Source: Cyclina sinensis
Lineage: Eukaryota > Mollusca > Bivalvia > Venerida > Veneridae
Reading direction: 5' to 3'
Length of the DNA: 64,000 bases
NCBI GenBank assembly: GCA_012932295.1
Contig: JAAONU010000011.1
Location: forward strand, 41,604,352 to 41,668,351
The notes below the pieces were generated by a model, which had not been told where the DNA came from, made no database searches, and saw only the letters and a list, made by a program, of their open reading frames with translations. A program made the translations under genes and the position numbers. Numbering within the stretch: position 1 is the stretch's first letter; each line of letters starts with the position of its first letter. Positions 36,701 through 47,199 of the stretch are shown here, piece by piece.

Positions 36701-39109
36701 ATTGATTAACTCTGGACTTGCAATACAGCCAGTACAGTTTTCTTCTATGATGATTCTGAAAAGTGTCTGATATTCCAGGACTTTTTTTATTTACTTTTAC
36801 TATCAATCAAATGCAAACCAACCCTGAAAATTTTCAGGCATTAGCTTTAGGTGCTAAAACTAAGACTAAAATAGATTGTTTTGAAATTGCATCTCCTGAT
36901 ATATACATATGTAAAGCTTTGGGGTACAAACATAGATTATTTTTTGAACTTTGATTTTCAAATTTCTGTAATTTCTCAGAAAGTTGCAAGACAACTTAAT
37001 GTTCTACAGAGACTCAAAAGATTTCTATCAGTAAACTCCAGACTTCTCATTTTTAATCATTCATTTGATCAAATTTAACTATCTGGCATTTCTTCTGTGG
37101 TAAATCTAATGCAGATAAACTTGAAACTTCAGCCCTGGCTTCTTAGGATTGTATATAATGAATTTACTGCATCATAGGAAAATCTGCTGGACAGGGTAAA
37201 TGACAACTTTAATCTTATACAGAATGAAATGTACTGCTATTGAAACTTGTAAATGCTTACACTAGCAGGGATTGAACTGAACTTTTTTGCCACTTGCTAA
37301 AACGTGCTAGTGCCTTATTTTTTCTACTAGCAAAATGGTATTAGCTACTAGCATTTCTAATTGTGTCATATATTTTCAAATAGTATTTTTATACCACTGT
37401 AAATACAGTATCATTGGAACAGTTACAATAATTATAATGTGAATTAGACACGAATATGTTATAATATTGTCTAGGCGCATACCATGTGTACATCGATTCA
37501 CTATACTGTACTATAAAGCGTCTACTGATACAAATACGTCACGTGGATCGACGTTTGAGTGGAAAGGATAGTTCTAACGAAAACCATAAAAAGGATAGTA
37601 ATGTACTTTATATTTAGCGCTCGCTGAAATTTTCAAGTGGTTAGGAATTGTAACTCACATTTTTCAATTAAAACTCGTGTTTTGCGAGTTAGCAAGTGCC
37701 AAATTCAGTCCCTGACTAGGTATTGCCATCTAATATACAGGATTTAGTTAAATATACAAACAGTCTTGTTATAACGTCAGAAATAAAAATGCAGTAGAAG
37801 TACCAACTTTCAACACAACAAGGTATGGTTAGAACTCCTTTCGTTTTGAGGTTGCCCATGTGTGGAACAGCCTACGGCAAAACTCCAGATGTGTGGAAAA
37901 CTTCAAAGATTTTAAAAAACTGATCCACACCTGGACAGGACCAAAATGTAAACATTCAATGTGCCATGTTTAAGGTTATCATTTTAAGCTGTGCAACATT
38001 TTCATTTCCTGAAATATTGCCTGTCAAACATTTTTCTGTCTAGTTCATAATCATGCATGCCACTTAAAGTGGTTGTCAGACACTTCACCCCAAAGACTTT
38101 TCCTCTCAAGACGTTTCCTCCCAAGACATTTCACCCCCAAAATGAGGATGAAAAATCTAGACTTACTTAGACCTTTCACCCCCAAAAAATGTCTTTGGGG
38201 TGAAACTTCTTGAAATTGCCCAAGACTTGCTTTAGCTTTTTATGTAGCCTAATTAATTAAGCTTAAAGTGTTGAACCTATTTTATAATTCTGATATTTTT
38301 TAGTTGTTCAACCTTTAAGCCTAATTTTAAACTGCATATAACTGAGCTGATATTGTTCGGCAGATTCTTTACCATACCCTAGTTAACTTATTACCTAGAA
38401 CACCGAGTATTCCGATTGCCAAATTTTGAATAAAATGGTGGATTAATCATGTACGAAATAAGTGTTTCAGTTCTATACTTATGTATTTGTGTGTTTTCTT
38501 GGATTATAGGATCAGGTATGAATTTAGTTATCATATTTTTATCATTTTTGCCTTAAACTCTGTGAACTGTTGGACAAACGAGCCACAAAAAGTGCCCAAT
38601 CGCCTACGATTTGGCGAGTCCGCTTAGCCAGATGCAGATCAAAGTGAGACGTAGAAGGTGAACAACAATAAAATATCAGCCTATAAAATGGGTTCACCTT
38701 TGGAGGAGAAATAGTGAGACTACTTTTTATGCTTTGGTCAACATTATGATTTTATCAGTACTAGCTTTATGTTAAACAGTTCCTTTTATTTGCTGATTGG
38801 TTGCCCTATATTAGTTGCTTTAGCTTTGAACATTTACAGCTGCTATAATTGTGCATGTGCTGATTTGTATCATTTTGTGTATGCAAACCTTATTTAGAGC
38901 TAATGTTTTGTAGTTAATATTCTTGTGTCACTTGTAATTGTATCTTCTTGCGCGAATACATGAAGCTGAATATATATGCGAGTGTTTCTTTTACCTCTGT
39001 CTAATTCAGACAATGCAGAGTTTGCATCCTGTTCTTGTTCAAACGGACTGGATTCCAATTTATTTGACTTCAAATTAGAATTTCTAAAAGCTGACATGGG
39101 CGCCGCCAT
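18784..39109 (-). CDS. INTS7: Integrator complex subunit 7, complete, 21 coding exons
   Basis: Exons 5'->3' on the minus strand: 39109-38995, 36491-36362, 35003-34857, 34531-34394, 33917-33788, 31749-31633, 30971-30849, 30141-30027, 29154-29038, 28583-28474, 28054-27958, 27464-27322, 26397-26212, 25821-25675, 25533-25339, 22169-22066, 21380-21315, 20798-20660, 20324-20226, 19803-19615, 19044-18784. Every junction keeps phase, giving 2868 nt and 955 residues (human INTS7 is about 962). Diagnostic stretches include EQDANSALSELDRG, QCEAVVKFPRLFEKYPFPIL, ASEHFYFWL-like VSSEHFYFWL, KTCPPPAIAAAQA, KVEGIVQHGSRPGLFRKI and SVEPHNEYFS. INTS7 is a helical-repeat subunit of the nuclear Integrator complex, which cleaves snRNA 3' ends and terminates paused RNA polymerase II. 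In exon 16, donor CAACA|GTATCC was chosen because it restores the phase and the human alignment; reading through it reaches a stop within about 12 codons. The gene is head-to-head with COMMD1. Confidence 0.96.
19990..20008 (+). repeat. Poly(T) tract in an INTS7 intron
   Basis: An uninterrupted run of about 20 T. No flanking SINE or LINE was recognised. Confidence 0.7.
22985..23440 (+). repeat. Dispersed repeat with ATCCCC...GGGGAT ends
   Basis: Starts ggttaatccccccgccggg and ends atatcccctcctcctttcgcggggataa. The interior repeats 'aataggcaaggtagagttatt' and 'gtttgaagaaaatc' at about 150-bp steps. It belongs to the same family as 23500-25230. Located in INTS7 intron 15. Confidence 0.65.
23500..25230 (+). 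repeat. Composite dispersed repeat interrupted by a second element
   Basis: Outer family units ('ctgataaaggggaataactc', 'ccctcaagtagttttggagt') start at about 24712, 24868 and 25024, that is every 156-157 bp, and the block ends cacctttggcggggggata. A left remnant at 23500-23640 shows the same family. The inner part (about 23650-24711) ends in atatgtctccccc and is a different repeat family, so one element appears to have inserted into the other. Confidence 0.65.
23700..24612 (-). repeat. 157-bp tandem repeat, about six copies
   Basis: A unit containing 'cctccaagtgtgaccttgac', 'gtgggttctgca-gtcgcc', 'gaacatctgacccaagtttc' and 'atacagagcggacacaattt' repeats at exactly 157 bp (for example 24091, 24248, 24405, 24562). 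Minus-strand open frames of about 100 aa across it come only from the repeat and change frame each unit (157 = 3x52+1). A (gacg)n run (24612-24660) and ggggggagacata end the block. Confidence 0.85.
31875..33530 (+). mobile_element. TGTGTCGCCC-family element, copy 1 (INTS7 intron 5)
   Basis: Starts ctagatgggtgttcag...tgtgtcgcccttgggtac and ends ttcgaaagggcgacacaaa. TGTGTCGCCC and GGGCGACACA are inverted ends. The 3' half carries ~150-bp subrepeats ('aaaaaggggcataactctgt', 'gccaacgttaagttttc'); the 5' half is an expanded G-rich tract. No transposase, so non-autonomous. Related copies lie at 49145-52945 and 53300-53880. Confidence 0.7.
31980..32750 (+). repeat. G-rich/poly(A) low-complexity tract
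   Basis: Alternating long G runs (many over 8) and A runs, with a recurring ~85-130-bp phrase 'gtacctatgt-ttaaaattt aaaaa ... gggcccgggg ... gactggttgggg'. Proline- or glycine-rich open frames here (31929-32449) are artefacts of composition. A shorter version lies at 49370-49800. Strong G-quadruplex potential on the plus strand, the C-rich strand being the INTS7 sense strand. Confidence 0.85.
37262..37719. mobile_element. MITE-like element with ~35-bp imperfect terminal inverted repeats (INTS7 intron 1)
   Basis: Left end ctagcagggattgaactgaa followed by gccacttgctaaaacg; right end, complemented, ctagtcagggactgaat followed by ggcacttgctaactcg. The 458-bp interior is non-coding and repeats 'actagca' phrases. 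No target duplication could be fixed. Confidence 0.55.
37800..37973 (+). pseudogene. 3' end of a LINE reverse transcriptase ORF
   Basis: A 57-codon frame from 37800 to the stop at 37971-37973 reads NSFRFEVAHVWNSLRQNSR, then FKKLIHTWTGPKCKHSMC. This is the characteristic C-terminal tail of non-LTR retrotransposon polymerases (aromatic WNSLP-like motif, then a WxGPxCxCxxC-like end). One in-frame TAG at 37830-37832 shows decay. The typical 5'-truncated LINE remnant, on the strand opposite to INTS7 in its intron 1. Confidence 0.65.
38084..38205. repeat. Short inverted repeat with internal 'ttcacccc' repeats
   Basis: A perfect 14-bp inverted repeat ttcaccccaaagac (38084-38097) / gtctttggggtgaa (38191-38204) encloses further copies of 'caagac-tttc-cccc'. 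It could be a tiny MITE or a local palindrome. Non-coding, INTS7 intron 1. Confidence 0.5.
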
Positions 39110-39186
39110 CTTCTCGCCGGTTCATTGGGCTTCTCAATATTTTATGAGCGTCGGCTACCTATGATCACAGATCACATGACCGTAAA
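39110..39186. promoter_or_regulatory. Shared bidirectional INTS7/COMMD1 promoter
   Basis: Only 77 bp separate the INTS7 start codon (39109-39107, minus) from the COMMD1 start codon (39187, plus), so the two transcription start regions must overlap or abut. The interval is more GC-rich than its surroundings, holds an ATTGG (inverted CCAAT) at about 39123 and a CACATGAC E-box-like site near 39173, and has no TATA box placed for either gene. Promoter function is inferred from geometry. Confidence 0.75.
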
Positions 39187-42100
39187 ATGGCAGATGATGC
39201 AAAAAACGTTTTGGCTCTTTTGAATGGACTTGCAAAACGGACATATTACGGAGAACCGGAAATAACAGATGAATTTTTAAAACAAGAAATATTTCCTGAT
39301 ATATCTGATGATGATTTTTCCAGTTTGTTGTCCAAATGTTCCTCACTTTTGAAGGTAATATTGCAGGTGCATTGACACACCCCTTATAAAAAAGCCTTTC
39401 CAATGTGTTTGAATTCTGTTTCAGTTCTAGGTTGCACTGAGAGATTGTAAATGTTGATCAGTCATTTGTTTAAATGATTTGTAATTTTACTTTAACTTAT
39501 GAATAGTGGTGTTGAGGCATCCCAAAATACAGGTGATAGAGCTGTCATGCAGGTACTAAAAAAGAATTAGAGACGATACGGACCATGGGACAATACGGAC
39601 CAGACGATGCAGACCATATTTTTGGACGATATGGACCATGTTTCGGGACGAGTCGGACCATGTTTAAAAAATTATTTTCTACTGAAAATTGTATACTAAC
39701 GGAAAAATATAACTGTGCATACTTCAAGGTATAGAATTTTTTTTAATATTAGGAATAGTAACATAAAACTTTGCAAATTAGCCAATCAACGTTTTATTTC
39801 TAACAATCAATACAAACACTTCATGATGTAAAACAATTTTTACAGTAACAAGGCGCAGAAGTTGACAGGTATGAAATCTGATTTCACAAGGTCAGTATTG
39901 TGTGTGGCCTCCATTGGCGTTCAAGCAAGCACGGCAGCGACGAGGCATAGAGGCAACTAAGTTGGCGATAACTGCCTGTGGAATGGTGTTCCAGATGTTG
40001 ACCAATGTCTGCGCTAGTTGGTCCAGCGTGAGAGGTTGGTTACATCTTTGACGGAGGCATCTCTTCATCTCATCCCAAACGTGCTCAATTGGTGAAAGAT
40101 CTGGTGAAACAGCGGGCCAGGGTAAGACACTCACGTTTTGCTGAGCCAGAAACCCGGTAACTACACGTGCTACATGTGGCCGAGCGTTGTCTTGTTGAAA
40201 CGTCATGTTACGCCCTTGACGTTGAAGAAATGGCAGCACGTGGGGTATGACAATCTCATCTCTGTAACGAACACCCGTTAAATTGCCACGGACAATTACA
40301 AGCTGGGTCCTGCCTTGAGATGAGATACCTCCCCAAACCATTATCGACCCACCACCACCAAAACGTTGACGTTGAAAAACACAGGGATCCAAGTAACGTT
40401 CTCCGCGACGCCTGTATACACGAACTCGTCCGTCCGAACTTTCTAAGTAAAACCGCGACTCGTCAGTAAACAGAACATTATTCCAATATGCTCTTGGAAG
40501 CCTTAGATACTGTCTGCACCACTGACGTCGACGTTGTCGATGACGTAAGAGAAGAGTAGGACGTATCGCAGGACGTCGTGGAGTAATGCTGTGCTCTCTT
40601 AATTGGTTTCTAACAGTTCGTCCACTGATAGGTCTCAAGCCAGGAATTGTTCGTGCTGTTAATGTGGCCGGTTGAAATCGATTCCGTAGGCGTGTAAGCC
40701 GGATATAATTGTCTTGACGGATTGACGTCACACGTGGACGCCCTGGACGTGGTAGATCACGGACGTTGCCACGTTGCTGAAATCGTCGCCAAAGTGCTGA
40801 TATGGTGTTTCGGTGAACACCAAAACGCTGCGCAACCGCATTTTAAGCAATGCCTGCTTGGAGCATACTGACGGCACGTAGGCGATCATTTTCTGAGATG
40901 CGTGGCATTGTCTTCAAAGACTTAAAATCCAAATTAAGGTGTTTTTCTGAACTGCTGGGTAGCTCACTATAATTTGACGGTTAAAATAACTCGAAACAGC
41001 ATGTACGAGGATGTTAACATAAAGAAACACGTAAAAAGCGAGACCGTTACGGGCTATACATTTTGCACGTGCAACTCGCGAAAAGCAGTATTATTGAAAC
41101 AAGATTACCTTGTGAATTACACAAAAGAAATCTGCTAAAATAATTTTATACCTAATAAAAGATATTAAGTATTTTAGTGTGCACAGTTATATTTTTCCGT
41201 CAGTATATTTTGAAAACAAAACTCTTAGCTTTTACCTAAAATACTGACAAAAAAAATAATGATTTAAGGTTTTATTTTGCTTTATTCAAACGTAACAACA
41301 TGCACATTTACAAAAAGGACTGACAGACATTTACTTCTCATAATATACTGCATATAGCCACTAGTCACTTATACTGTCGCCTCATATTTCCGCGTTACCC
41401 ATATTCCCGCGGCATCCAGTGTAAACAGTTTACCACGCCACCTAGCTATCGCACATCGGACGCGGAAGTCAACTTTCACTTTTGGGGTCGATTGACGTTA
41501 AAATGTTCCGTACTTGAATAAGTTTTTTGAAAATATCTGCTGTGTTCAATAAAAATAGTAAATTGTTCCCGAAATGATCACAATTTCAAATATATTTCGC
41601 AAAACTTTGGTTTTGGAACAGTTTGAAATAGTTTGACATATGCTGGGAGATTTTCATCTGCTTATGATGTCACTCCAACTCATCGTTTTTCAATTAAAGG
41701 TACTACACCTGATGAATGATCACCAATTTTGACATTCCTATTTACCGCAGATATATGAGAAAGTACCTTTAAAACATGGCGGCGTCGTGACCTCACATCC
41801 GACGCCATTTTGTCAGGATACTTAATGGATTAGCTGCGATTTTTTAGAGAAAACAAAGGAAAAGGATCATTCTTGAGTTTTCTGTGTAAGATTTCTGAAG
41901 TCTGTGTGTTTATTTTGTGCTTATATTAATAAAGCGTTAAGTGCCGTGGAAATACGAGGTGACAGCATCCCATGTTTTATTAAACTAGCATGTGCAGCTT
42001 TTAGTTAACGTAATACTATGTAAAGTGAAGTAAAGTATTTGCGAGATTGATTGATAGTTTCTAGTGTATTACTGTGTAATATTGCATAAGGACAAAAAAT

Positions 42101-45100
42101 ATTATGGTGTTTTTTAAGAATGCCAATGGTATGGTTTCAACCCGCACATACGTTTTTTTGTCTACAAACAAAAAAAAAAAAAAATCCCCGATGCCCACTG
42201 AAGACATTAGTTATTTTATGGAGGTAGTGCAAGATACAGAAAGAGTCCCATTCCAGAGACACCCATGGTTCTTTTTCATGCTCAGTGTATAGCACTGATA
42301 CATGGGACCTCGGTTTAAAGTCTCCGAAAGACTATTTAATGTTAGTGGAGGAGCGGGATATCGAACCCAGGACCTCTGGTTTACCAGTCCAGCGTGTTAC
42401 CACTGGACCACATCCACTCCTAATACATTTTGATTGTATACCCGCAACTATAAATGCCTTCGAAAAAAAAAGATTATTCACACACGACAGTTAATTCTTA
42501 GCACATAGCAATTAGTATTTGACAGGTTTCGACTGATGTTCCGAGAACAAACAGACCACCAATCAGCCAGAATTAATGCTAATGGCTAATTGTGTAACAT
42601 ACCACTCGCAACATCATTAAAGTTGCTGTTTGAAAACATAAGTAGAACTGCCGTGTTTGATTCAAAATCTTTGATTTTATGTTTTGATGTCTGCTGTACA
42701 GGTTTATGGTTATACAATGAAAAATATACTTCTCCAATATCAATAAATAAATAAAAAAATAAATAAATAAGAAAGAAAGTAAGAAAGAAACAGGAGTTTA
42801 TTTTTCAGCGTCCTACATACATGTATGACTTACATAGTCTTTCATTTATCAAAGACGGTCCCAGGCTCTCATGAACCAGGATTAATGTATTATGGATCTT
42901 GTGAGTATCATGTATCATTCCCCAAGTCAGTACATTTGTTATCAAAATACATTTTTCAGTGGAAAATATTTTTTTTAAACATGGTCAGTATAGTCCCGAA
43001 ACATGGTCCGAATCGTCCCAAAAGATGGTCCATATCATCTGGTCCGTATTGTCCCATGGTCCGTATTGTCCTTAAAGCCTAAAAAGTTACCAGTTTAAAT
43101 ACCCGCTTTTATCAACATTAACCTGAAGGGCTAATGTCTGTTAATCAAGAAGGGCATATTTAACCATCAAGGTAAAAGATCACAAACCATGTTGATGCAA
43201 CAGGCTCAAAGAGATTTTGTACCCATGACAAGACTTAAACCAGGAACCCTCTGCTTGCAAGTTATTTGCTCTACTGACTGAACTACATGGTAATAGTATG
43301 TTAGTATCTGCAACGCCTATTTATTTAATAGTTATGAACGGGTTTTCCAACTGATATACCTCAGTTTACATCAGTATCTTGTCACTTTTGAGACATGGAA
43401 TACCATTTAACCTACCATCTTTGTTTAACATGTCCTGTTACTTGTCTTTTGCCTTGAAATACATAATTTTGTGTGACAACTAGGCAAATTTTAATGATCT
43501 TTTTTTTTTCTTGTTAAATTATTCAACTGCATAATTTATATTTTTTTACATATTAAACTGTTATTTAGGGTCTATTAACATTTGCATCAAATTTAACAGG
43601 ATTCAAGGGTAATTTAGCTTATGGGATTGAAGGTTTCCATAACAGTTATGTCATCTTTATTTTGGCCTGACTTTCAGGCACAGTAAATTACAAGATTTTC
43701 TATCCTTTTTGTTATCCCCCACCAAAAAGGCAGTGGGGAATATGGTAATAGTTTCCATCTGTCCATCCATTCTTCCCTCTGTACTTCCATCTCACATGGA
43801 TAGATCTCATTGAGGAGGAGTGTAGTGCCCAAGAATGATAACTGTACCTCTAACTTTTTAATGTTCTTTGTTATTTTTCGTGCTTAATTTTTGTCTGGAG
43901 CATAACTGGAAAAGTATTTGAGATATCAACTTGAAACTTCATAGTTGAATATATTTCATTGAGGAGAAGTGCAGAGCCCAAGAATGATAACTGTACCTTT
44001 CTTAATTTTTGAGTTATTGCCCTTTGTTTTTTTTTCATGCTGAATTTTTTTCAGACAATAACTCAAAAAGTGTTTGAGATAACAACTTGAAACTTCATAG
44101 GGTGATAGATCTCATTGGGTGGAGCACTGTGCATAAAAACCATAACTAAGCAAACACATTCGGCAGGGGATGGCCATGTCAACATGTGTCTGGTTTTAAA
44201 AAATATTTCAACTGAAGCTACTATCATTCCTGAATTACTTATAATCAGTGTACCACAGCTTTCATTCCATTTGTATTTTACAGAGTATGGTGTCAGCTGA
44301 TATGGATTTGAACCAGTCTGAGGCATTTCTTACATCACAGATGAAGAAGCCAGAGGGTGGAATCACAGAAAATCAGGCAAATGCATTCAGAAAATTCTGG
44401 AAAAATCATAAGAACAAAATTCATGAAGCTGTTATTGCACATTCAACTTGGAACAATACATTGAAAAATGTGTCGTGGAGAATAGACATTCAGTCTCAGG
44501 CAAGACATATTGACCAAATAAATGCACCCACAGCAATAATGGAGTTACAGTTAGGGCCAAAGACTTCAAACTCACAGGTAATATATTAAATGAAAGCAGC
44601 TAAGACACTTGAAGGGTAAGCAAGTGTTAAAATGGAATTAGAAGTTGGAGCAGACACAAGGTCAGATGAAAGAGATAATAACTAATAGCTTCAGATATTA
44701 TTCTCACACCAACATATAAGTAGTACCTGCATGTAAGACACAGCAACATATAAAATGCACCTACATATAACAAGCAGCTACATGTAAGACACACCAACTT
44801 GTAAGACACACCTACATGTAAGACACACCTACATATACCCACCAACATATAAAGCACATCTACATACAAGACGCACCTACCTGAAGTCACTCATACATGC
44901 AAGACCCACCTACATATAAGGCACACAAACATATAAGACACTCTTACTTATAAGGAACACCTACATATAAGACACATCTACACAAAAGACACATCATCAA
45001 ATATGGCACACCAACATAATAAGCCACATTAACATATCAGATGCACCTACATGTTAGAAACATCAACATAATTATAATACACACCTTCATTTAAAACACA

Positions 45101-46027
45101 CCAACCTATAAGACACACTGACTTGTAAGACACACCAACATATAAGTCACACCTACATGTAAGAAACATCAACATACAAGACACACCAACATATAAAACA
45201 CACCAACATATAAGGCACACCTACATATAAGACGCACTGACATGTAAGGCACACCAACATTTAGGACACAACAACGTATAAGACGCACATGCATATAAGA
45301 CACACCAATATATAAGAGCTACCTATATTTAAGACACAACAACATATAAGACGCACATACATATAAGACGCACTGACATATAAAACGCACATACATATAA
45401 GACGCACTGACATATAAAACACCCCAACATATAAGACGCACTGACATATAAAACACCCCAACATATAAGATGCACATACATATAAGACACACCAACACAT
45501 TAGAACTACCTATATATAAGACACAACAACATATAAGACGTACCTACATGTAATATGCACCTACATATAAGAAGAGCCTACAGATATAAGACACACTAAC
45601 ATGTAAGACGCACCTACATATAAGACACAGTCAGATAAGATGCATCTACATATATGATTCACCTACATTTAAGACACACCTACATATAAAACACACATAC
45701 ATGTAAGACACACCAACATGTAAGGGTTTTTTTCCTGATGATTTATCTTTAATTTGTAATGTTTTTTTTAGAGGAGTTAAGAAATCATTGTGTGGGATGA
45801 ATGTGTGAACCCACTCCCCAGTATACTGGTGATTCTGAAATAACTTTTTGTTCAGACAAACATTAATACTTCACAAATTGTAACATGGTCTAATAAAAAA
45901 AAAAAATTGATGTTATTTTCAGAAAACAGAAGTAGTCCGATTTGAGATGGACGAGGCAAAGTTGGCAAGTGTACTTCAGACAATGCAGGACATTGACGAT
46001 GAAGTGAACAAGTATTGTCAACAATGA
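39187..46027 (+). CDS. COMMD1: COMM domain-containing protein 1, complete, 3 coding exons
   Basis: Exons 39187-39354, 44284-44577 and 45923-46027 (stop TGA at 46025-46027) join at phase 0 into 188 residues, against about 190 in human COMMD1. The N-terminal helical domain starts NVLALLNGLAKRTYYGEPEI. The exon 2 stretch SADMDLNQSEAFLTSQ closely matches the human protein. The C-terminal COMM domain contains the WRID and IMELQLG motifs and ends FEMDEAKLASVLQTMQDID. COMMD1 belongs to the CCC/Commander complex, which recycles endosomal cargo including copper ATPases, and it also restrains NF-kB. The start chosen is the first ATG, in good agreement with the human N-terminus. Intron 1 (4.9 kb) is enlarged by nested transposons, and intron 2 (1.3 kb) is mostly a 17-bp minisatellite. 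Confidence 0.96.
39694..41205 (-). mobile_element. Tc1-type transposon, 1512 bp, nested
   Basis: Terminal inverted repeats of about 30 bp (tactaacggaaaaatataac at 39694 and its near-exact complement ending at 41205) are flanked by TA duplications (39692-39693 and 41206-41207). Removing it restores 'gaaaattgTAttttgaaaac', which matches the undisturbed right arm of the host element ('gaaaaatgTAttttgataac'). It carries one transposase gene. Confidence 0.93.
39892..40908 (-). pseudogene. Tc1-family DD34E transposase with one in-frame stop
   Basis: From the ATG at 40908-40906 (MPRISENDRLRAVSMLQAG) to the stop at 39892 there are 338 residues, full length for Tc1 transposases. It encodes an N-terminal helix-turn-helix (VAQRFGVHRNTISALWRRF), a GRPR motif, and catalytic motifs FTDESRF, QQDNARPH and SPDLSPIEHVW with 34 residues between the second D and the E. 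The single defect is TAA at 40845-40843 near codon 22, between MLQAGIA and NAVAQRFG. Translation from a downstream Met (40731) would lack part of the DNA-binding domain, so the copy is probably inactive but young. The function would be cut-and-paste transposition at TA sites. Confidence 0.92.
42168..42420 (-). repeat. tRNA-derived SINE
   Basis: On the minus strand from 42420 the head reads GGAGTGGATGTGG, A box TGGTCCAGTGG, an anticodon-like stem-loop around ctggtaa (GGT, Thr-like) and B box GGTTCGATATCC (about 42356-42367). A ~175-bp body ('aaccatgggtgtctctggaa') follows and ends in a T run (complement of A15 at 42169-42183). Acceptor pairing is imperfect, so it is a SINE head, not a tRNA gene. 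Confidence 0.7.
42745..42792 (+). repeat. (AAAT)n / (GAAA)n microsatellite
   Basis: A run of aaataaataaat units followed by gaaagaaagtaagaaag inside the COMMD1 intron 1 element. Confidence 0.8.
43222..43292 (-). repeat. Degenerate tRNA-like (SINE head) sequence
   Basis: The minus strand reads tagttcagtcagtagagc (A box), acttgcaag (Ala-TGC-like loop) and tggtttaagtctt (worn B box). The spacing fits a tRNA-derived SINE. It lies at the outer edge of the inverted-repeat element in COMMD1 intron 1. Confidence 0.5.
43715..44145 (+). repeat. Dispersed repeat fragment before COMMD1 exon 2
   Basis: Starts ttatcccccaccaaaaaggc-agtggggaata and repeats 'acttgaaacttcatag' and 'caagaatgataactgtacct' about 150-160 bp apart. 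It ends about 140 bp before the exon 2 acceptor. Non-coding. Confidence 0.6.
44700..45725 (+). repeat. 17-bp minisatellite in COMMD1 intron 2
   Basis: About 60 degenerate copies of a 17-bp unit such as catataagacacaccaa or catataagacgcactga. The array fills most of intron 2 and ends about 200 bp before the exon 3 acceptor. Open frames here (CxCVLYVG-type on the minus strand) are repeat artefacts. Confidence 0.9.
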
Positions 46028-46464
46028 ATATCTGTGCACATTTTTGATTTTGACAGCAAACAGTTTTTAGCATTTGTTTATGGTGAATTTCTACTGATAT
46101 GGATATTTCTTTTTCTAAAATAGTGGAATACTTAAATTCACAAGAATTTCTTCTACACATTTATTGTGTTTATTTGCCTGTGTGGAAAAAGTTACCTTCC
46201 TCCTCTCAGAGTTTCAAGATGAAGGAAATTAAGTTCTGAAGGTTTTAAAAGTGAAGGTAATGAAAAGATTCAGCCAAAATTTACAATTTAGTGGCTAAAA
46301 ATTACATGTGCATCTTAAATCAACAAGCCATTAGTAAAGGACAGGTGTAACATTTCTGAAGAGATATTGTTTGTGGTATGATAAGAGAAAAAAGAAAGGA
46401 ATAAAACATACTATTAGTCGTCCATTGTTGTTAAATTTAAGCAGAAATTACATGTTGTCACAGC

Positions 46465-47186
46465 AGTACTGGCCAGTACACTGGCATGGCACACAGTCAT
46501 GTAGCTGTGTTCTGGCAGTCATAGTGATGCCACCCCATACCATAATGGACTTACCTCCATATTGATCGTTGGCAACCCCACCAGCATCTGTAAAACGTTC
46601 ACCTGGGCGTCACCAGACTCTTCTTTGGCCATCATGGAAGTCTAGGTTGAATCTGGATTCTTCACTGAACATCACATGTGACCACTGGTTAATATTCAAC
46701 TGATGCCCCTGTCTACACCATGCAAAACGTTCATGACGATGCCTTGCTGACAACAGAAAGACCACTTGAAGGCACCTAGCATTCAGACTGTCTGAGTGAA
46801 GGCAATTTCTGATTGCCTGTATCAAGACAATTGACCCCTCTGACATGTTGAAGGCTTTGTCGAAGGTCTGTGGCCATCAGTGCTCTATTACAGAGAGCTT
46901 GATTAAAAACTTAGAAGTTGTTTTGGACGTCAGTATATCTTTGAAGTCCACTTCTTTTGATATCAATCACATCACCAGTTGTTTGATAGGGTGACCACAA
47001 TCAACAGACAATGGACTGTGAAACATTCAAGTCAGCTGCAGCCTGGGCCAGTGTACTGCCAGTCTGGAGCATACAAATGTCTCGCCAACATTGACATTCC
47101 GTTAGATGTCTAATTACAATTGCAGATTTGATTGTGAATTTTTGTCTGACATCTACACAACACAATATTCTGAAAGTTTTGCCCAA
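46465..47186 (-). pseudogene. Decayed Tc1/mariner-like transposase
   Basis: The minus strand carries LAQAAADLNVSQSIVC (helix-turn-helix remnant), then after frame breaks QWSHVMFSEESRFNLDFHDG, an in-frame TGA, RRPGERF-like RPGERFTDAG and KSIMVWGGITM. The first catalytic Asp is replaced by Glu (FSEESRF), and the second D and final E regions are missing. It differs from the 39892-40908 copy. It lies just past the COMMD1 stop, possibly within its 3' region. Non-functional. Confidence 0.8.
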
Positions 47187-47199
47187 CTTAAGTCACATT

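Larger units (their letters stand above)
39571..43072. mobile_element. Inverted-repeat element in COMMD1 intron 1, host of a nested Tc1 insertion
   Basis: About 140 bp at the left (39571-39691 continuing at 41206-41220 after removing the Tc1 element) is the inverted complement of 42938-43072. The terminal repeats consist of short units of the type 'gggacgataCGGACCATg'. The interior (about 1.7 kb without Tc1) has no recognised transposase but holds two tRNA-derived SINE-like sequences and a small microsatellite. No clear target duplication flanks it. Confidence 0.7.

Noticed and set aside
46371..46565. 64-codon plus-strand frame
   Set aside because: Antisense to the decayed transposase at 46465-47186; no independent support.
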